This document shows, piece by piece, positions 1 through 7,926 of a stretch of 64,000 bases of DNA. Source of the DNA: Cesiribacter sp. SM1. GTDB taxonomy: Bacteria; Bacteroidota; Bacteroidia; Cytophagales; Cyclobacteriaceae. Made by a program: the position numbers and the translations under genes. How positions within the stretch are numbered: position 1 is the first letter of the stretch; each line of letters begins with the position of its first letter. The stretch lies in NCBI RefSeq assembly GCF_020178975.1, contig NZ_JAHXBU010000092.1, positions 186,001 through 250,000 on the forward strand, written 5' to 3'. The notes under the pieces were generated by a model. It saw nothing but the letters and a program-made list of their open reading frames with translations. It had not been told where the DNA came from and searched no databases.

Positions 1-453
1 CACATCCGGCTTCAGTGCAACTTCCAGACTGCTGCGGCCGTTCAGGGCAATCGATTGCGCAATGTAGCCTACAAAAGAAAACTCCAGGGTTACATTTCCG
101 TCGGGGACTATGAGTGAAAAGTTACCATCAAAATCAGTTACTGTTCCCTCAGAACCACCTTTTACCCGAACCGTTACACCAGGAAGCCCCTGTGCATGCT
201 CATCAACAACTTTTCCTTTTACCGTTACCTCAATATCCTGCGCTGTCGCTGTCAGCGCAGGCGTGTTAGCAGGCTTTACTACTTCTGAAACTAAAAATTT
301 TGCATCAGTATTCAGCCTGCCTGTTGCCAGATCTGGCGAGAACAAAGCTGAAGCTGAGGAAGAAGGGCTTGTGGCGTGTAGCTCATAAGACCCAAAGCCT
401 AAAAGCGGCAAGGCCCATAGAGCACAGGAAGCACAGGGTAAAAATCTTTTCAT
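1..453 (-). CDS. SusC/RagA-type TonB-dependent receptor, N-terminal part (cut by window edge)
   Basis: Only the first 151 residues are present; the gene continues beyond position 1. A signal peptide covers about residues 1-28 and is followed by a low-complexity linker rich in Ser, Ala and Thr. Residues 74-150 form a CarboxypepD_reg-like beta-sandwich with the typical GLPGVTVRVKG, GTVTDFDGNFSL and FSFVGY motifs, the N-terminal extension of SusC receptors that import glycan oligosaccharides across the outer membrane with a SusD partner. The start at 453 gives a clean signal peptide. The upstream region carries an operator-like palindrome also found at the pectin genes, so I infer that this receptor also serves pectin-derived sugars. 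Family is sure from the N-terminal pattern; the substrate is inferred. Confidence 0.85.
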   Translation of the reverse strand, partial: MKRFLPCASCALWALPLLGFGSYELHATSPSSSASALFSPDLATGRLNTDAKFLVSEVVKPANTPALTATAQDIEVTVKGKVVDEHAQGLPGVTVRVKGGSEGTVTDFDGNFSLIVPDGNVTLEFSFVGYIAQSIALNGRSSLEVALKPDV

Positions 454-843
454 AGGTAAAACAGTTATCCTTTTCTTTAGACGCTAGGTAAATCCCGTTC
501 CGGATGGGGCTATATGCTAAAGGTATAGGACTCTGATTTTAATGCTATCCTGTACTATCCTGTATTAGTAAAATATTATTTCGTACGCAATCGTTTGCCG
601 CTTTATTATCATCTAGTAGTAAGCCGCATTAGCAATTAATATTCCTGAACGATACGATCTTATCAATGAAAGGGGGAAAAGTTGAATATAATTGTAAACC
701 TGAGGTGAAGATGTATTCATTTTGGGAGCAATTCCTTATATTAGAAGAGAAGGACTAAATTATCTGTAAATTGTATTTAGCTTATATGCAGCAGGATAAT
801 TATCCTGTTTTAACTGGGATTTATTAACGAGGTAAAAGATACC
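454..843. promoter_or_regulatory. Divergent intergenic region between partial susC and a small membrane protein gene
   Basis: This 390-base gap holds no gene I can support. It contains the LacI-type operator at 587-598, a perfect 10-base tandem repeat at 546-565 (TATCCTGTAC then TATCCTGTAT) and a perfect 16-base palindrome at 792-807 (CAGGATAATTATCCTG) whose arms share the core of the tandem repeat. The palindrome lies just upstream of the plus-strand gene at 844, and the tandem repeat lies in the probable 5' leader of the minus-strand receptor. Which proteins bind the repeats cannot be told from sequence. Confidence 0.6.
587..598. promoter_or_regulatory. LacI-type operator upstream of partial susC
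   Basis: GCAATCGTTTGC, an imperfect palindrome with the central CG step typical of LacI-family operators. It matches the operators at 27341-27354 and 19522-19535 at 11 of 12 core positions. On the minus strand it directly follows a TAATAAAG sequence that could be a degenerate -7 box, so a bound repressor would cover the transcription start. Confidence 0.6.
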
Positions 844-1275
844 ATGAAGACAAGCTATAAATTTACCAAAGCCGATTGGAAGCCTGGCATTATCTTTACA
901 TTCATTGGCGTTGTGTGTTTTCATGTTCTAATGAGTTATTTTAGTTATGGAATGGCTATGCTGATTACCATTAGCGTTGGTATTGGCTTTATTATAAGCT
1001 TTCAAATCTTATTTGGGAAATATTTTAACTCTGTTGTGGAGTTTAAGGAAACTTACATAATACAAAAAAAAGGACTTAATAATCAGGTAGTTAAGATATA
1101 TTATTCTGAAATAAGGAAAATTTCCTTTTCCTACAATAGATTTATGATGCTACAGATTGTTGCAGTAGGTAGTAAGATTAAATTCCCGCTTCCCACCAAA
1201 ATTGATAAAGTTGAAGAACTCTTCCAGTGGTTAGCTACAAAGAATCCTGCTATCGAAATGGAAATCAAAAGATAA
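844..1275 (+). CDS. Hypothetical small membrane protein with two N-terminal TM helices
   Basis: 143 residues. Two hydrophobic helices cover about residues 15-35 and 38-58, then a soluble beta-rich segment of roughly 80 residues (VEFKETYIIQKKG, YYSEIRKISFSYNRFMMLQ) ends in a Lys-rich tail. The layout resembles small bacterial PH-like membrane proteins, in which a membrane hairpin precedes a PH fold, but I cannot assign a family with certainty. It is the only plus-strand gene in the left arm of the pectin locus and points away from the partial receptor. No partner or role can be given. Codon use and length support a real gene. Confidence 0.65.
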   Translation: MKTSYKFTKADWKPGIIFTFIGVVCFHVLMSYFSYGMAMLITISVGIGFIISFQILFGKYFNSVVEFKETYIIQKKGLNNQVVKIYYSEIRKISFSYNRFMMLQIVAVGSKIKFPLPTKIDKVEELFQWLATKNPAIEMEIKR

Positions 1276-1469
1276 GCAGTAACAGCTCCCAACAAAGCAA
1301 ACAGGATATTGCATAAATTCGAAACTTCAGGTTTCAAATCCATTTATAAGCTAAGTAGCAATTGGAAATTAAGTTGCAAATAAATGCCCAATACCCAGTT
1401 TGCGAAACGTTTTTTTGAAGTGATGCCTAAGAAGCGGTGTAAACCACACAATGCTTTATTCTTGCTGAA

Positions 1470-2135
1470 TCACTTGGGCTCAGGCACCCCTGAGGTGAAG
1501 CTTACGGATTGAATGGCACCCTTGAACCAGGATACCTTATTCATGCGAACGCCTATGGAAGTTTTGGCGATGGGGCTAACGGGAAGGTAGCGGATCTGGC
1601 CGGAGAGTTCCTCTTTCCCGTTCACATATCCTTTTAGCTGCCCATCCTGGTAGGTAAGGCGTAGCTGCGCCCATGCATTAACCGGATGGGTCTTGGTGGA
1701 GTCGATAAGAGTGAGTGCTTCATTTTCAGTACGCATGAACAGGTCTGGATACCACTCCCCCCTATCGTTCAGCCGGAGTTCCATCAGGATGCGGCGCTGG
1801 TCGTTTTGCGGGTCCTGGATATGGAGGAATCGCTGCTCTCTGTTGGCAGGATAGCCTGGATAGGGTTTGAAAACAATTTCAATGGTAAATTCATCAGCGC
1901 CAGCAATTGGGTTGGTATGAAGGAGCAGGCCATCATCCACACCATCAAACGCCATTGCTTTTTTACCTTCTTCTGTTTCAATGATGGCAGGATTACCCAA
2001 CACCGTGGTACTGTAACCACTTATCCCCTCCAGTTGGTTTAGCTGCCACTCTTCAGTTTTTGTACCAGCACACCCCATCAGCATCAGGATGCACACTATC
2101 GACATGCTGATGGATTTGAAAACTGCAGGCAGCAT
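1470..2135 (-). CDS. LamG/concanavalin A-like lipoprotein of the pectin cluster
   Basis: 221 residues. The N-terminus has a lipoprotein signal ending in LMLMGC (Cys22). The rest fits a single LamG-type jelly roll: FDGVDDGLLL near residue 68, FTIEIVFKPYPG, then a repeated beta pattern with AWAQLRLTYQDGQLKGYVNGKEE near 155-175 and IGVRMNKVSWFKGAIQSVSF at the end. Such domains bind carbohydrate or act as lectin-like modules, but no catalytic residues are evident. The start lies one base after the stop of the CE12 esterase gene, so the two are probably translated from one message. I infer a surface or periplasmic accessory role in pectin binding. The substrate is unknown. Confidence 0.75.
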   Translation of the reverse strand: MLPAVFKSISMSIVCILMLMGCAGTKTEEWQLNQLEGISGYSTTVLGNPAIIETEEGKKAMAFDGVDDGLLLHTNPIAGADEFTIEIVFKPYPGYPANREQRFLHIQDPQNDQRRILMELRLNDRGEWYPDLFMRTENEALTLIDSTKTHPVNAWAQLRLTYQDGQLKGYVNGKEELSGQIRYLPVSPIAKTSIGVRMNKVSWFKGAIQSVSFTSGVPEPK

Positions 2136-2136
2136 A

Positions 2137-2907
2137 TCAGGGCTGTTTTACCTCCGGCTTGTATATACGCTCGGCCAGTCCCAGACTCTGTGCTTTTACA
2201 TCTGCCAGTACCATTTGTGCTATCAAACGGGCCCCTAATTCACTAAAGTGTGTGTTATCTTCTACACCATTGGGATAGTTGGGATGCTCACCCGGCTCCA
2301 GCTGTAAAAAAAGCAGTTTTGATTGCTCCGGCCCAAACTCCTGCAGCAATTGCTGTGACTTTTTGTCCATATCAATGAGTGGAACCTGCTGTTCACGGGC
2401 TACGGCACGGGCCAGTTCAGAGTATTCATCATGTGTGCCCTGTATCTTTCCGTTAGCATCAAAGCTTCTGCGGGCAACAGGGGTGAGCAGCACTGGCTTT
2501 GCCCCTTTGTTCCTGCTCTCTTCAATATACCGGGATAGGTTAGCCTTATACTCCTGGGGAGTGGTGTAACGCCCCACCTTTTTTGGAGACTCATCATTAT
2601 GCCCAAACTGGATAAACACCCAGTCGCCCTCCTGCAGCTTATTTACAACGGGTTGCCAAAGCCCTTCTTCCATGAAGCTTTTGGTGCTGCGCCCGTTTTT
2701 AGCATGATTTTCTACTGTAACCTTATCATCAAAAAAATGGGCAAAAGGCATTCCCCAGCCGGTTTCGGGGTATTTCCTGGTATCCTTAACCGACATGGTA
2801 GAATCACCAACCAGGTATATCTTCATTGGCTTCTTTTCTGCCGGCTGAAATGCCAGCAGCAGCATACTGATGGTAAGTACTGATAACTTGATGATGCCCA
2901 ATTTCAT
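2137..2907 (-). CDS. Rhamnogalacturonan acetylesterase, CE12 family (copy 1)
   Basis: 256 residues with a signal peptide of about 24 residues, then one SGNH hydrolase domain. Block I is LVGDSTM with the nucleophile Ser, followed by GWGMPFAHFF and KNGRSTKSF. Block III is FIQFGHNDE, and the C-terminal block DNTHFSELGA carries the catalytic Asp and His. This pattern is characteristic of CE12 enzymes, which remove acetyl groups from rhamnogalacturonan and galacturonan. It sits downstream of a hairpin that follows the GH28 gene and directly upstream of the LamG lipoprotein gene. A paralogue lies at 6985-7815; presence of both suggests different polymer sites or cellular locations. Confidence 0.9.
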   Translation of the reverse strand: MKLGIIKLSVLTISMLLLAFQPAEKKPMKIYLVGDSTMSVKDTRKYPETGWGMPFAHFFDDKVTVENHAKNGRSTKSFMEEGLWQPVVNKLQEGDWVFIQFGHNDESPKKVGRYTTPQEYKANLSRYIEESRNKGAKPVLLTPVARRSFDANGKIQGTHDEYSELARAVAREQQVPLIDMDKKSQQLLQEFGPEQSKLLFLQLEPGEHPNYPNGVEDNTHFSELGARLIAQMVLADVKAQSLGLAERIYKPEVKQP

Positions 2908-2954
2908 AAAGAGATAATTAATAAAACGGCTATTTATGGAGTGTGTGATTTAGG

Positions 2955-2992
2955 TTTATCCTCCGGGCTCACGGAGTTACCCGGAGGATAAA
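2955..2992 (-). terminator. Terminator-like hairpin after GH28 copy 1
   Basis: A perfect 13-base inverted repeat (TTTATCCTCCGGG at 2955-2967 and its complement at 2980-2992) with a 12-base loop starts 9 bases past the GH28 stop codon. There is no long T tract after it in the minus direction, so it may attenuate rather than fully stop transcription, or protect the 3' end of the message. Confidence 0.55.
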
Positions 2993-3001
2993 ATCCAATT
3001 C

Positions 3002-4444
3002 CTAGTCTTGTGAAGGGTTTACTTCCTGCCCATTGATGGTGACATCCTCAAAAGAGATTTCTTTAACATTCGAGAATTTATAAGGAACAGCCACACTTTT
3101 GATGGTTACATTTTCCAGATAGATACCTGTTACAGGTGATTGCTCATAACCCTCCAGCAGTACACCAACCTTGCCTCCGTTTTCAACCGTCATGTTTTCA
3201 ACATGGATGTTACGAACTGTAGGCATAAAGGCACCGGAATCTTCGTAAAACATATTTACCCTTATTACCTGCTCGGCCACCTGCCCTACTTCTATATTTC
3301 GGAGGTAAACGTTTTCTACCACGCCACCCCGCATAGAGCTGGTTTTAATACGCAGGGCCCTATCTAGCTCCGGAGAGTTCATTTTGCAGTTCTCTGCCCA
3401 GATGTTGCGGGCGCCTCCGGAAATTTCGCTGCCAATAACCACGCCACCATGTCCGTTGGCCATGGAGCAGTTTTGGATCACAATGTTTTCACTGGCTACA
3501 TTGATACGTCGGCCATCTGCATTTCTGCCTGATTTAATGGCAATACAGTCATCACCGGTATTGAAAAAGCACTCCCTGATCAGCACATTTTTACAGGATT
3601 CCGGATCGCAGCCATCGGAGTTTGGGCCCTGGCTCTCTACTGTTACCCCCTGTATGGTTACATTATTACAGAGCACCGGGTTGAGGATCCACATGGGTGA
3701 GTTAACGATGGTGACCCCTTCTATCAATACATTATTGCAGCGGTAGGGCTGCACAAACTGGGGCCGCAGGTAATGCCCGCTGCCAAACCTGCGTTCTTCT
3801 ACTGGTACACCTTTTTCTGCCATTTCAAATAACTGATCACGGCTGGCAGGCTGATTCTGATGTGGCATTCCCTCTTTCCAGCCATAGCGCCCCTGCCCTT
3901 TCCAGGTCCACCAGTTGCTGGCATCTGCCTGCCCATCCAGTACCCCCTCGCCTGTTATGGCAATGTTCTCTTCCTCAAATGCATACACCAGGGGCGAGTA
4001 GTTCATCAGCTCCACACCCTCCCAGCGGGTAAACACCAGGGGCAGGTAATCATCGGGATTGGTAGAAAACAAAATCCGGGATCCCTTCTGCAGGTGCAGG
4101 TTAACGTTGCTCTCCAGGTAAATAGGACCCGAGAAATAGTTTCCTTCCGGCACTACCACCCGGCCACCACCTGCTGCACTGCAGGCTTCTATGGCTGCAC
4201 GAAACGCTGCTGTATTGGAAGTAGTGCCATCTGCTACAGCACCATAATCAGCAACCGAAAAATCCCTGTCGGGGAAAGCAGGTGCCTTTATCTGGGCCAG
4301 CACAGTTTCCATCTGTTTCCAGGGATCACTGGTAGCGTCAGCTGCGGGCTGGCTTTGTTCTACAGTAGTATTTCTTCCACAAGAAGCCATGCTAAGGAGT
4401 ATCAAAAAGTATAAAATTGGAGAAGTAGGTTTGCCAGAAAGCAT
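3002..4444 (-). CDS. GH28 polygalacturonase-family glycoside hydrolase, lipoprotein (copy 1)
   Basis: 480 residues. The leader ends in LSMASC (Cys22), suggesting lipidation. FSVADYGAVADG near residue 62 marks the start of the right-handed beta-helix. GH28 active-site blocks are all present: NSDGCD with Asp277, TGDDCIAIKSG with Asp298-Asp299, GHGG with His332, and RALRIK with Arg365 and Lys367. These enzymes hydrolyse alpha-1,4 linkages in polygalacturonate or rhamnogalacturonan. The gene is the last before a hairpin, downstream of the VOC and esterase genes. Endo or exo action and exact polymer cannot be read from the sequence alone. Confidence 0.9.
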   Translation of the reverse strand: MLSGKPTSPILYFLILLSMASCGRNTTVEQSQPAADATSDPWKQMETVLAQIKAPAFPDRDFSVADYGAVADGTTSNTAAFRAAIEACSAAGGGRVVVPEGNYFSGPIYLESNVNLHLQKGSRILFSTNPDDYLPLVFTRWEGVELMNYSPLVYAFEEENIAITGEGVLDGQADASNWWTWKGQGRYGWKEGMPHQNQPASRDQLFEMAEKGVPVEERRFGSGHYLRPQFVQPYRCNNVLIEGVTIVNSPMWILNPVLCNNVTIQGVTVESQGPNSDGCDPESCKNVLIRECFFNTGDDCIAIKSGRNADGRRINVASENIVIQNCSMANGHGGVVIGSEISGGARNIWAENCKMNSPELDRALRIKTSSMRGGVVENVYLRNIEVGQVAEQVIRVNMFYEDSGAFMPTVRNIHVENMTVENGGKVGVLLEGYEQSPVTGIYLENVTIKSVAVPYKFSNVKEISFEDVTINGQEVNPSQD

Positions 4445-4471
4445 ATTAAGTATATTATGAATGTTAAGCTC

Positions 4472-4867
4472 TTATTGCTGCAGGGCCAGCATGGGTGTGC
4501 CCCTTTTACAGAACTGAATGGAGAAGCCCCAGGGATCGCGCAGCATCAGCAGGTGTGAGCCATCTTCCAGGTGTTGCTCAGTTTCCAGACTGGCACCAGC
4601 CTGCAGCAGTCGCTCTTTGTCTTTAGCAGGATCTTCAGATACAAATGCCAGGTGTACCAGTAAAGGGTGCATGGTTCTGTATGGGGGTATTTCGGCTGCA
4701 GGATTATTATAAATTTCAAGCATGATGTTGCCGCTGTTATCAGCCATAAAAGTGGTATACGGAGAATCCTGCATCTGCCGTACAATGCTTAGCCCAAGCT
4801 GCTCCACATACCAGCTGGCCATTGCTTTGGGATCTTCTACATTCAGGGCAAAGTGTTCAAATTTCAT
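4472..4867 (-). CDS. VOC-superfamily (glyoxalase/bleomycin-resistance-like) protein
   Basis: 131 residues forming one complete VOC module: FEHFALNVEDPKAMASWYVEQLGL at the N-terminus, MLEIYNN near 50, then a second beta-alpha-beta unit with LVHLAFVSEDP and LLMLRDPWGFSIQF ending the fold. Potential metal-site residues are His5, Glu51, His71 and the C-terminal Gln; proteins of this type often bind a divalent metal as dimers. No signal peptide is present, so it should be cytoplasmic, unlike its neighbours. It lies between the esterase and a GH28 gene on the same strand with gaps of 58 and 27 bases, so it is probably in the same operon. Substrate unknown. Confidence 0.75.
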   Translation of the reverse strand: MKFEHFALNVEDPKAMASWYVEQLGLSIVRQMQDSPYTTFMADNSGNIMLEIYNNPAAEIPPYRTMHPLLVHLAFVSEDPAKDKERLLQAGASLETEQHLEDGSHLLMLRDPWGFSIQFCKRGTPMLALQQ

Positions 4868-4925
4868 GTTCTATCTCTTTTAGCATCAATAATAAGGTAA
4901 TTGTACCCCCACTACTGCTCTTATG

Positions 4926-5888
4926 CTACTGTTGTTTAAATACCTTATTTAAAAAGTTAGTGGTATACTGCAGGGTTGGCACAAACCATGGGTGGAACAG
5001 CCAGAAAGAATGAGGTGAATCCGGCATAGTCCAGTGTTCATGATAAATGCCTTCCCTGTCCAGTACCTTTACCATATCCGCTCTGCCTGCATGAAAACGC
5101 GGGTATGAGCTGCTGATAAAGAGTACAGGAGGCGTATTTTTATCTACATGCGTGAGGGCTGATGCTTCTTGCCAGTTCTGAGGAACCTCTTCATAGGTTC
5201 CCCCCAGCCACTGCGCTGCCATGGTACCCTCTTCAGATTCGGGGTGTTTGAATGCCAGCACCCCATCCACATCTATGATGGCCTGCACGCTGCTGGAGTG
5301 CTGCTGGTGATCTCCTGCGCCTTCCAGCTTTTTCAAATTGTTGGTAGTGCCAATGAGCGCAGCCAGCTGCCCGCCGGCAGAGGTACCATATACTGCAATT
5401 CGGCTGGTATCTATACCGTATTCTGCTGCATTTGCCCGCAGCCAGCGAATGGCAGCCTTAAGATCGTGTACGGCTGCCGGATAGGGAGCTTCCAGTGACA
5501 GGCGATACTCTACAGCAGCGGTAACGTAACCTGCAGCGGCCAACTGCTGTGCCATAGGCTTTACCAGCGATTTATCTCCTGTACGCCAGCCACCACCATG
5601 CACCATCAGCACGGCAGGGAGTTTTTTTGCCTTGTCAGCATTTCTGCTGGTTGCCGGGTAGAACATATCCAGGTGCAGGGCTCTGTTGCCCAGCCGGCGG
5701 TATACCAGGTTCTGCCGTACAGCCACGCCTTTAGGTGCTGCAGTATCCACCGCTTTTATAGAGGGATATTCCTTGTGCAGCTTTTCATAGGCACTGCGGA
5801 AAGTGTAAGAGGTATCTCTTGGAAAGAGAGCCTCCTGTGCCATAGCCCCATAACTAAACGATAAAAGTATGAGCAGTAGGAATCTCAT
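4926..5888 (-). CDS. Secreted alpha/beta-hydrolase esterase of the pectin cluster
   Basis: 320 residues from the chosen start, which begins a clean signal peptide (MRFLLLILLSFSYGAMAQ). The start overlaps the stop of the upstream pectinesterase in an ATGA arrangement, so translation is likely coupled. An in-frame start 21 bases further upstream is possible but would spoil the leader. The fold signatures are VHGGGWRTGDKS (oxyanion hole, residue about 95), YGTSAGGQLAAL (nucleophile Ser in GxSxG, about 168) and PDSPHSFWLF (catalytic His near 300). It resembles the BD-FAE/acetyl esterase group. In this context it probably removes acetyl or other esters from pectic oligosaccharides. Exact ester specificity is inferred. 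Confidence 0.82.
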   Translation of the reverse strand: MRFLLLILLSFSYGAMAQEALFPRDTSYTFRSAYEKLHKEYPSIKAVDTAAPKGVAVRQNLVYRRLGNRALHLDMFYPATSRNADKAKKLPAVLMVHGGGWRTGDKSLVKPMAQQLAAAGYVTAAVEYRLSLEAPYPAAVHDLKAAIRWLRANAAEYGIDTSRIAVYGTSAGGQLAALIGTTNNLKKLEGAGDHQQHSSSVQAIIDVDGVLAFKHPESEEGTMAAQWLGGTYEEVPQNWQEASALTHVDKNTPPVLFISSSYPRFHAGRADMVKVLDREGIYHEHWTMPDSPHSFWLFHPWFVPTLQYTTNFLNKVFKQQ

Positions 5889-6988
5889 GGTGTTTGCCTC
5901 CTGTACCATATGTTATCACCTGTTTTTGTATCGGTATGGGCTGAAAAAATATTTTCGGCTGTGTATTCAGCCGCTTGTTGCGCCGTGAGCTGATGCGACC
6001 AGCCAACACGTTTAGCTGTTCCAGCCCCTGGCCCCCTGTTGTTGTACTCTGCATAAAAGCTGGTTTTCTCTGCTTCGGGCCTCGACCAGTTGTGCCAGCC
6101 TTCCGGACGAATATGTGGGCCAAAGGTACAGTTAATGAACACCGTTTTGGCGTAGTCTCTCCAGGGGCGGCCCAGGTATACCTCATGTACACCAGGCGCT
6201 GCTGTAAAGGTGCAGTTTTTGAAAACATAGCCCCACCTTACCCATTCTGGCGTTGAGGCAGCTGTAATGTAGGAATCTTTCTTGCTGTGAATTTGGCAGT
6301 TTTCGAACAGGGCAGTGGCTGGCCCAAAAATAAAGTCAGTGGTTCCTTCTATGTAGCAATCTACATAGTACTGCCTGGCGCCTTCGCCGGAAGCAAAGAT
6401 CGTATCCTGATCTCCTAAAAAGCGGCAGTTCCTGAACACCAGCCGATCGCCTTCCACATGCAGCGCCACCGCCTGACCCACTGGGCCTGCTGTATTCCGG
6501 ATGGTAAGATTCTCGACATTGATGTTGTTGCCCTCAATTCTTAGGGTATAGGTATCAAAAGTACCCATTTTGCCCCTGCCTGCATGGTCGTCGTAGGTAA
6601 TGATGGTATTTTCAGGGCTTTCACCCACCAGGTTTATATCGGTTACCCAGGCAGGTATGTGCACCTTTTCTTTGTAGGTGCCATTCCTGATATAGATGGT
6701 TATGCGCACTGGTGTAAACGCCCTTACGGCATCAATGGCATCCTGGATGTATTTGTAATCCCCACTCCCATCTTTGGCCACTACAATACGTGTTGTTGGT
6801 TCTGTTGGAGTCTTAGCAGTTGATGTGGCTTGTTGTGATGCTTCTGCCGGCTTTGTAATTTTTGTGGTTTGTGCACAGGCCGTGGTTGTGAGAAGGAAAA
6901 TGGCAATTACGGCCGTCAGTCCCTGGTAATAGCGATAGAGTACACCCGCAACACCTGTCAGTGTTTTACTTGTTGTCCTGTCTATCAT
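5885..6988 (-). CDS. Pectin methylesterase, CE8 (copy 1)
   Basis: 367 residues. A hydrophobic leader spans about residues 18-40, then a Thr/Ala-rich linker, then the CE8 beta-helix from VVAKDGSGDYKYIQDAIDAV (residue about 70). The five pectinesterase signatures are visible: GTYKEKV, GQAVAL, GDQDTIF (catalytic Asp), DFIFGPA (second catalytic Asp) and LGRPWRDYA (Arg). The enzyme removes methyl esters from homogalacturonan so that lyases and GH28 enzymes can act. Its start overlaps the upstream CE12 stop as ATGA and its stop overlaps the downstream esterase start in the same way, so three ester-cleaving enzymes are made in a coupled block. A second CE8 lies at 11490-12479. Confidence 0.92.
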   Translation of the reverse strand: MIDRTTSKTLTGVAGVLYRYYQGLTAVIAIFLLTTTACAQTTKITKPAEASQQATSTAKTPTEPTTRIVVAKDGSGDYKYIQDAIDAVRAFTPVRITIYIRNGTYKEKVHIPAWVTDINLVGESPENTIITYDDHAGRGKMGTFDTYTLRIEGNNINVENLTIRNTAGPVGQAVALHVEGDRLVFRNCRFLGDQDTIFASGEGARQYYVDCYIEGTTDFIFGPATALFENCQIHSKKDSYITAASTPEWVRWGYVFKNCTFTAAPGVHEVYLGRPWRDYAKTVFINCTFGPHIRPEGWHNWSRPEAEKTSFYAEYNNRGPGAGTAKRVGWSHQLTAQQAAEYTAENIFSAHTDTKTGDNIWYRRQTP

Positions 6989-7815
6989 TGCTTTGCAGCC
7001 TCCTTTGGCTTAAGATCCTGGAGCCCTTCAAAAACAAGACTTGCTACAGCCTTTGCCCCTTCCGGCTGAAAGTGGGTATTGTCTTTCTGACCATCGGGAT
7101 AAGCCTGATACTCTCCTGCAGGCAGGTTCATAAAGTAGTTGTTGCTTACCCACTCCTCTCCTTTGGCAGAAAAGTGGTCCATGGAACGCTGGTTAAGATC
7201 AATAAGAGGAACATTCAGCTCCCTGGCTACTTCTTTTACTGCACCGGGATACTCGCCATGTACATTCGAGAGCCTGCCGTTTTTCCAGGGATAGTTACGG
7301 GCAACAGGTGTTAGCAATATGGGAAGTGCACCTTTCTGGCGTGCCTGTGTAACAAACAGTCTGAGGTATTCTTTATAACCCTGGATATTTACATAACGCT
7401 CGGGTTTGTTCTCAGCAGCATCGTTGTGGCCAAACTGAATCAGCACAATGTCTCCTTTTTCCAGGGCATTATACACAGCTGTCCAGCGGCCCTCTTCAAA
7501 AAAGGTGCGGGTACTTCGCCCTCCTCTTGCCTTATCCAGTACCAGCACACTATCCGCCTTCACAAGATGCTTGATCAGGGAAAGACTATCGCTGCTCATA
7601 AAAGGCTGAAATACCTGCCCCCAACCCATAAGCGGGTATCGCTGACGCTGGTAATCCTCTCCTTCATAAAGGCTGTAATCTGCCATGGTAGAATCACCGA
7701 TCAGGTACATTTTTACAGGACGTTTCTGCAGGGGCAGAAAAGACATGCAGAACAGGCATAGGAATAAGAGCGGTAATTTGTGCTGTGTACTAACCACTAT
7801 TAGTTTCTTTATCAT
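6985..7815 (-). CDS. Rhamnogalacturonan acetylesterase, CE12 family (copy 2)
   Basis: 276 residues from the start at 7815, chosen because it begins a signal peptide (MIKKLIVVSTQHKLPLLFL); a longer reading to 7905 adds 30 aromatic-rich residues that do not look like a leader. SGNH blocks are LIGDSTMADY, KARGGRSTRTFFEEG, LIQFGHNDAAEN and KDNTHFQPEGA. Compared with copy 1 it carries an insertion after block I (YEGEDYQRQRYPLMGWG). It opens the ATGA-coupled esterase block CE12-CE8-alpha/beta hydrolase and follows the GH28 gene by about 110 bases. Expected role: deacetylation of the galacturonate residues in rhamnogalacturonan. Confidence 0.88.
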   Translation of the reverse strand: MIKKLIVVSTQHKLPLLFLCLFCMSFLPLQKRPVKMYLIGDSTMADYSLYEGEDYQRQRYPLMGWGQVFQPFMSSDSLSLIKHLVKADSVLVLDKARGGRSTRTFFEEGRWTAVYNALEKGDIVLIQFGHNDAAENKPERYVNIQGYKEYLRLFVTQARQKGALPILLTPVARNYPWKNGRLSNVHGEYPGAVKEVARELNVPLIDLNQRSMDHFSAKGEEWVSNNYFMNLPAGEYQAYPDGQKDNTHFQPEGAKAVASLVFEGLQDLKPKEAAKQ

Positions 7816-7926
7816 CAGACCTGGCTGTTTCAAAAAATAAAACTTGAGATAGAAATACAGGTATGGCTCAAATAAGCCATACCTATACATTAAACCAACA
7901 ATCAATCATCTAACCAACATTAGCTT

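Noticed and set aside
1131-1343. Minus-strand hydrophobic open frame of 70 codons
   Set aside because: Antisense to the small plus-strand membrane protein and lacks independent support.
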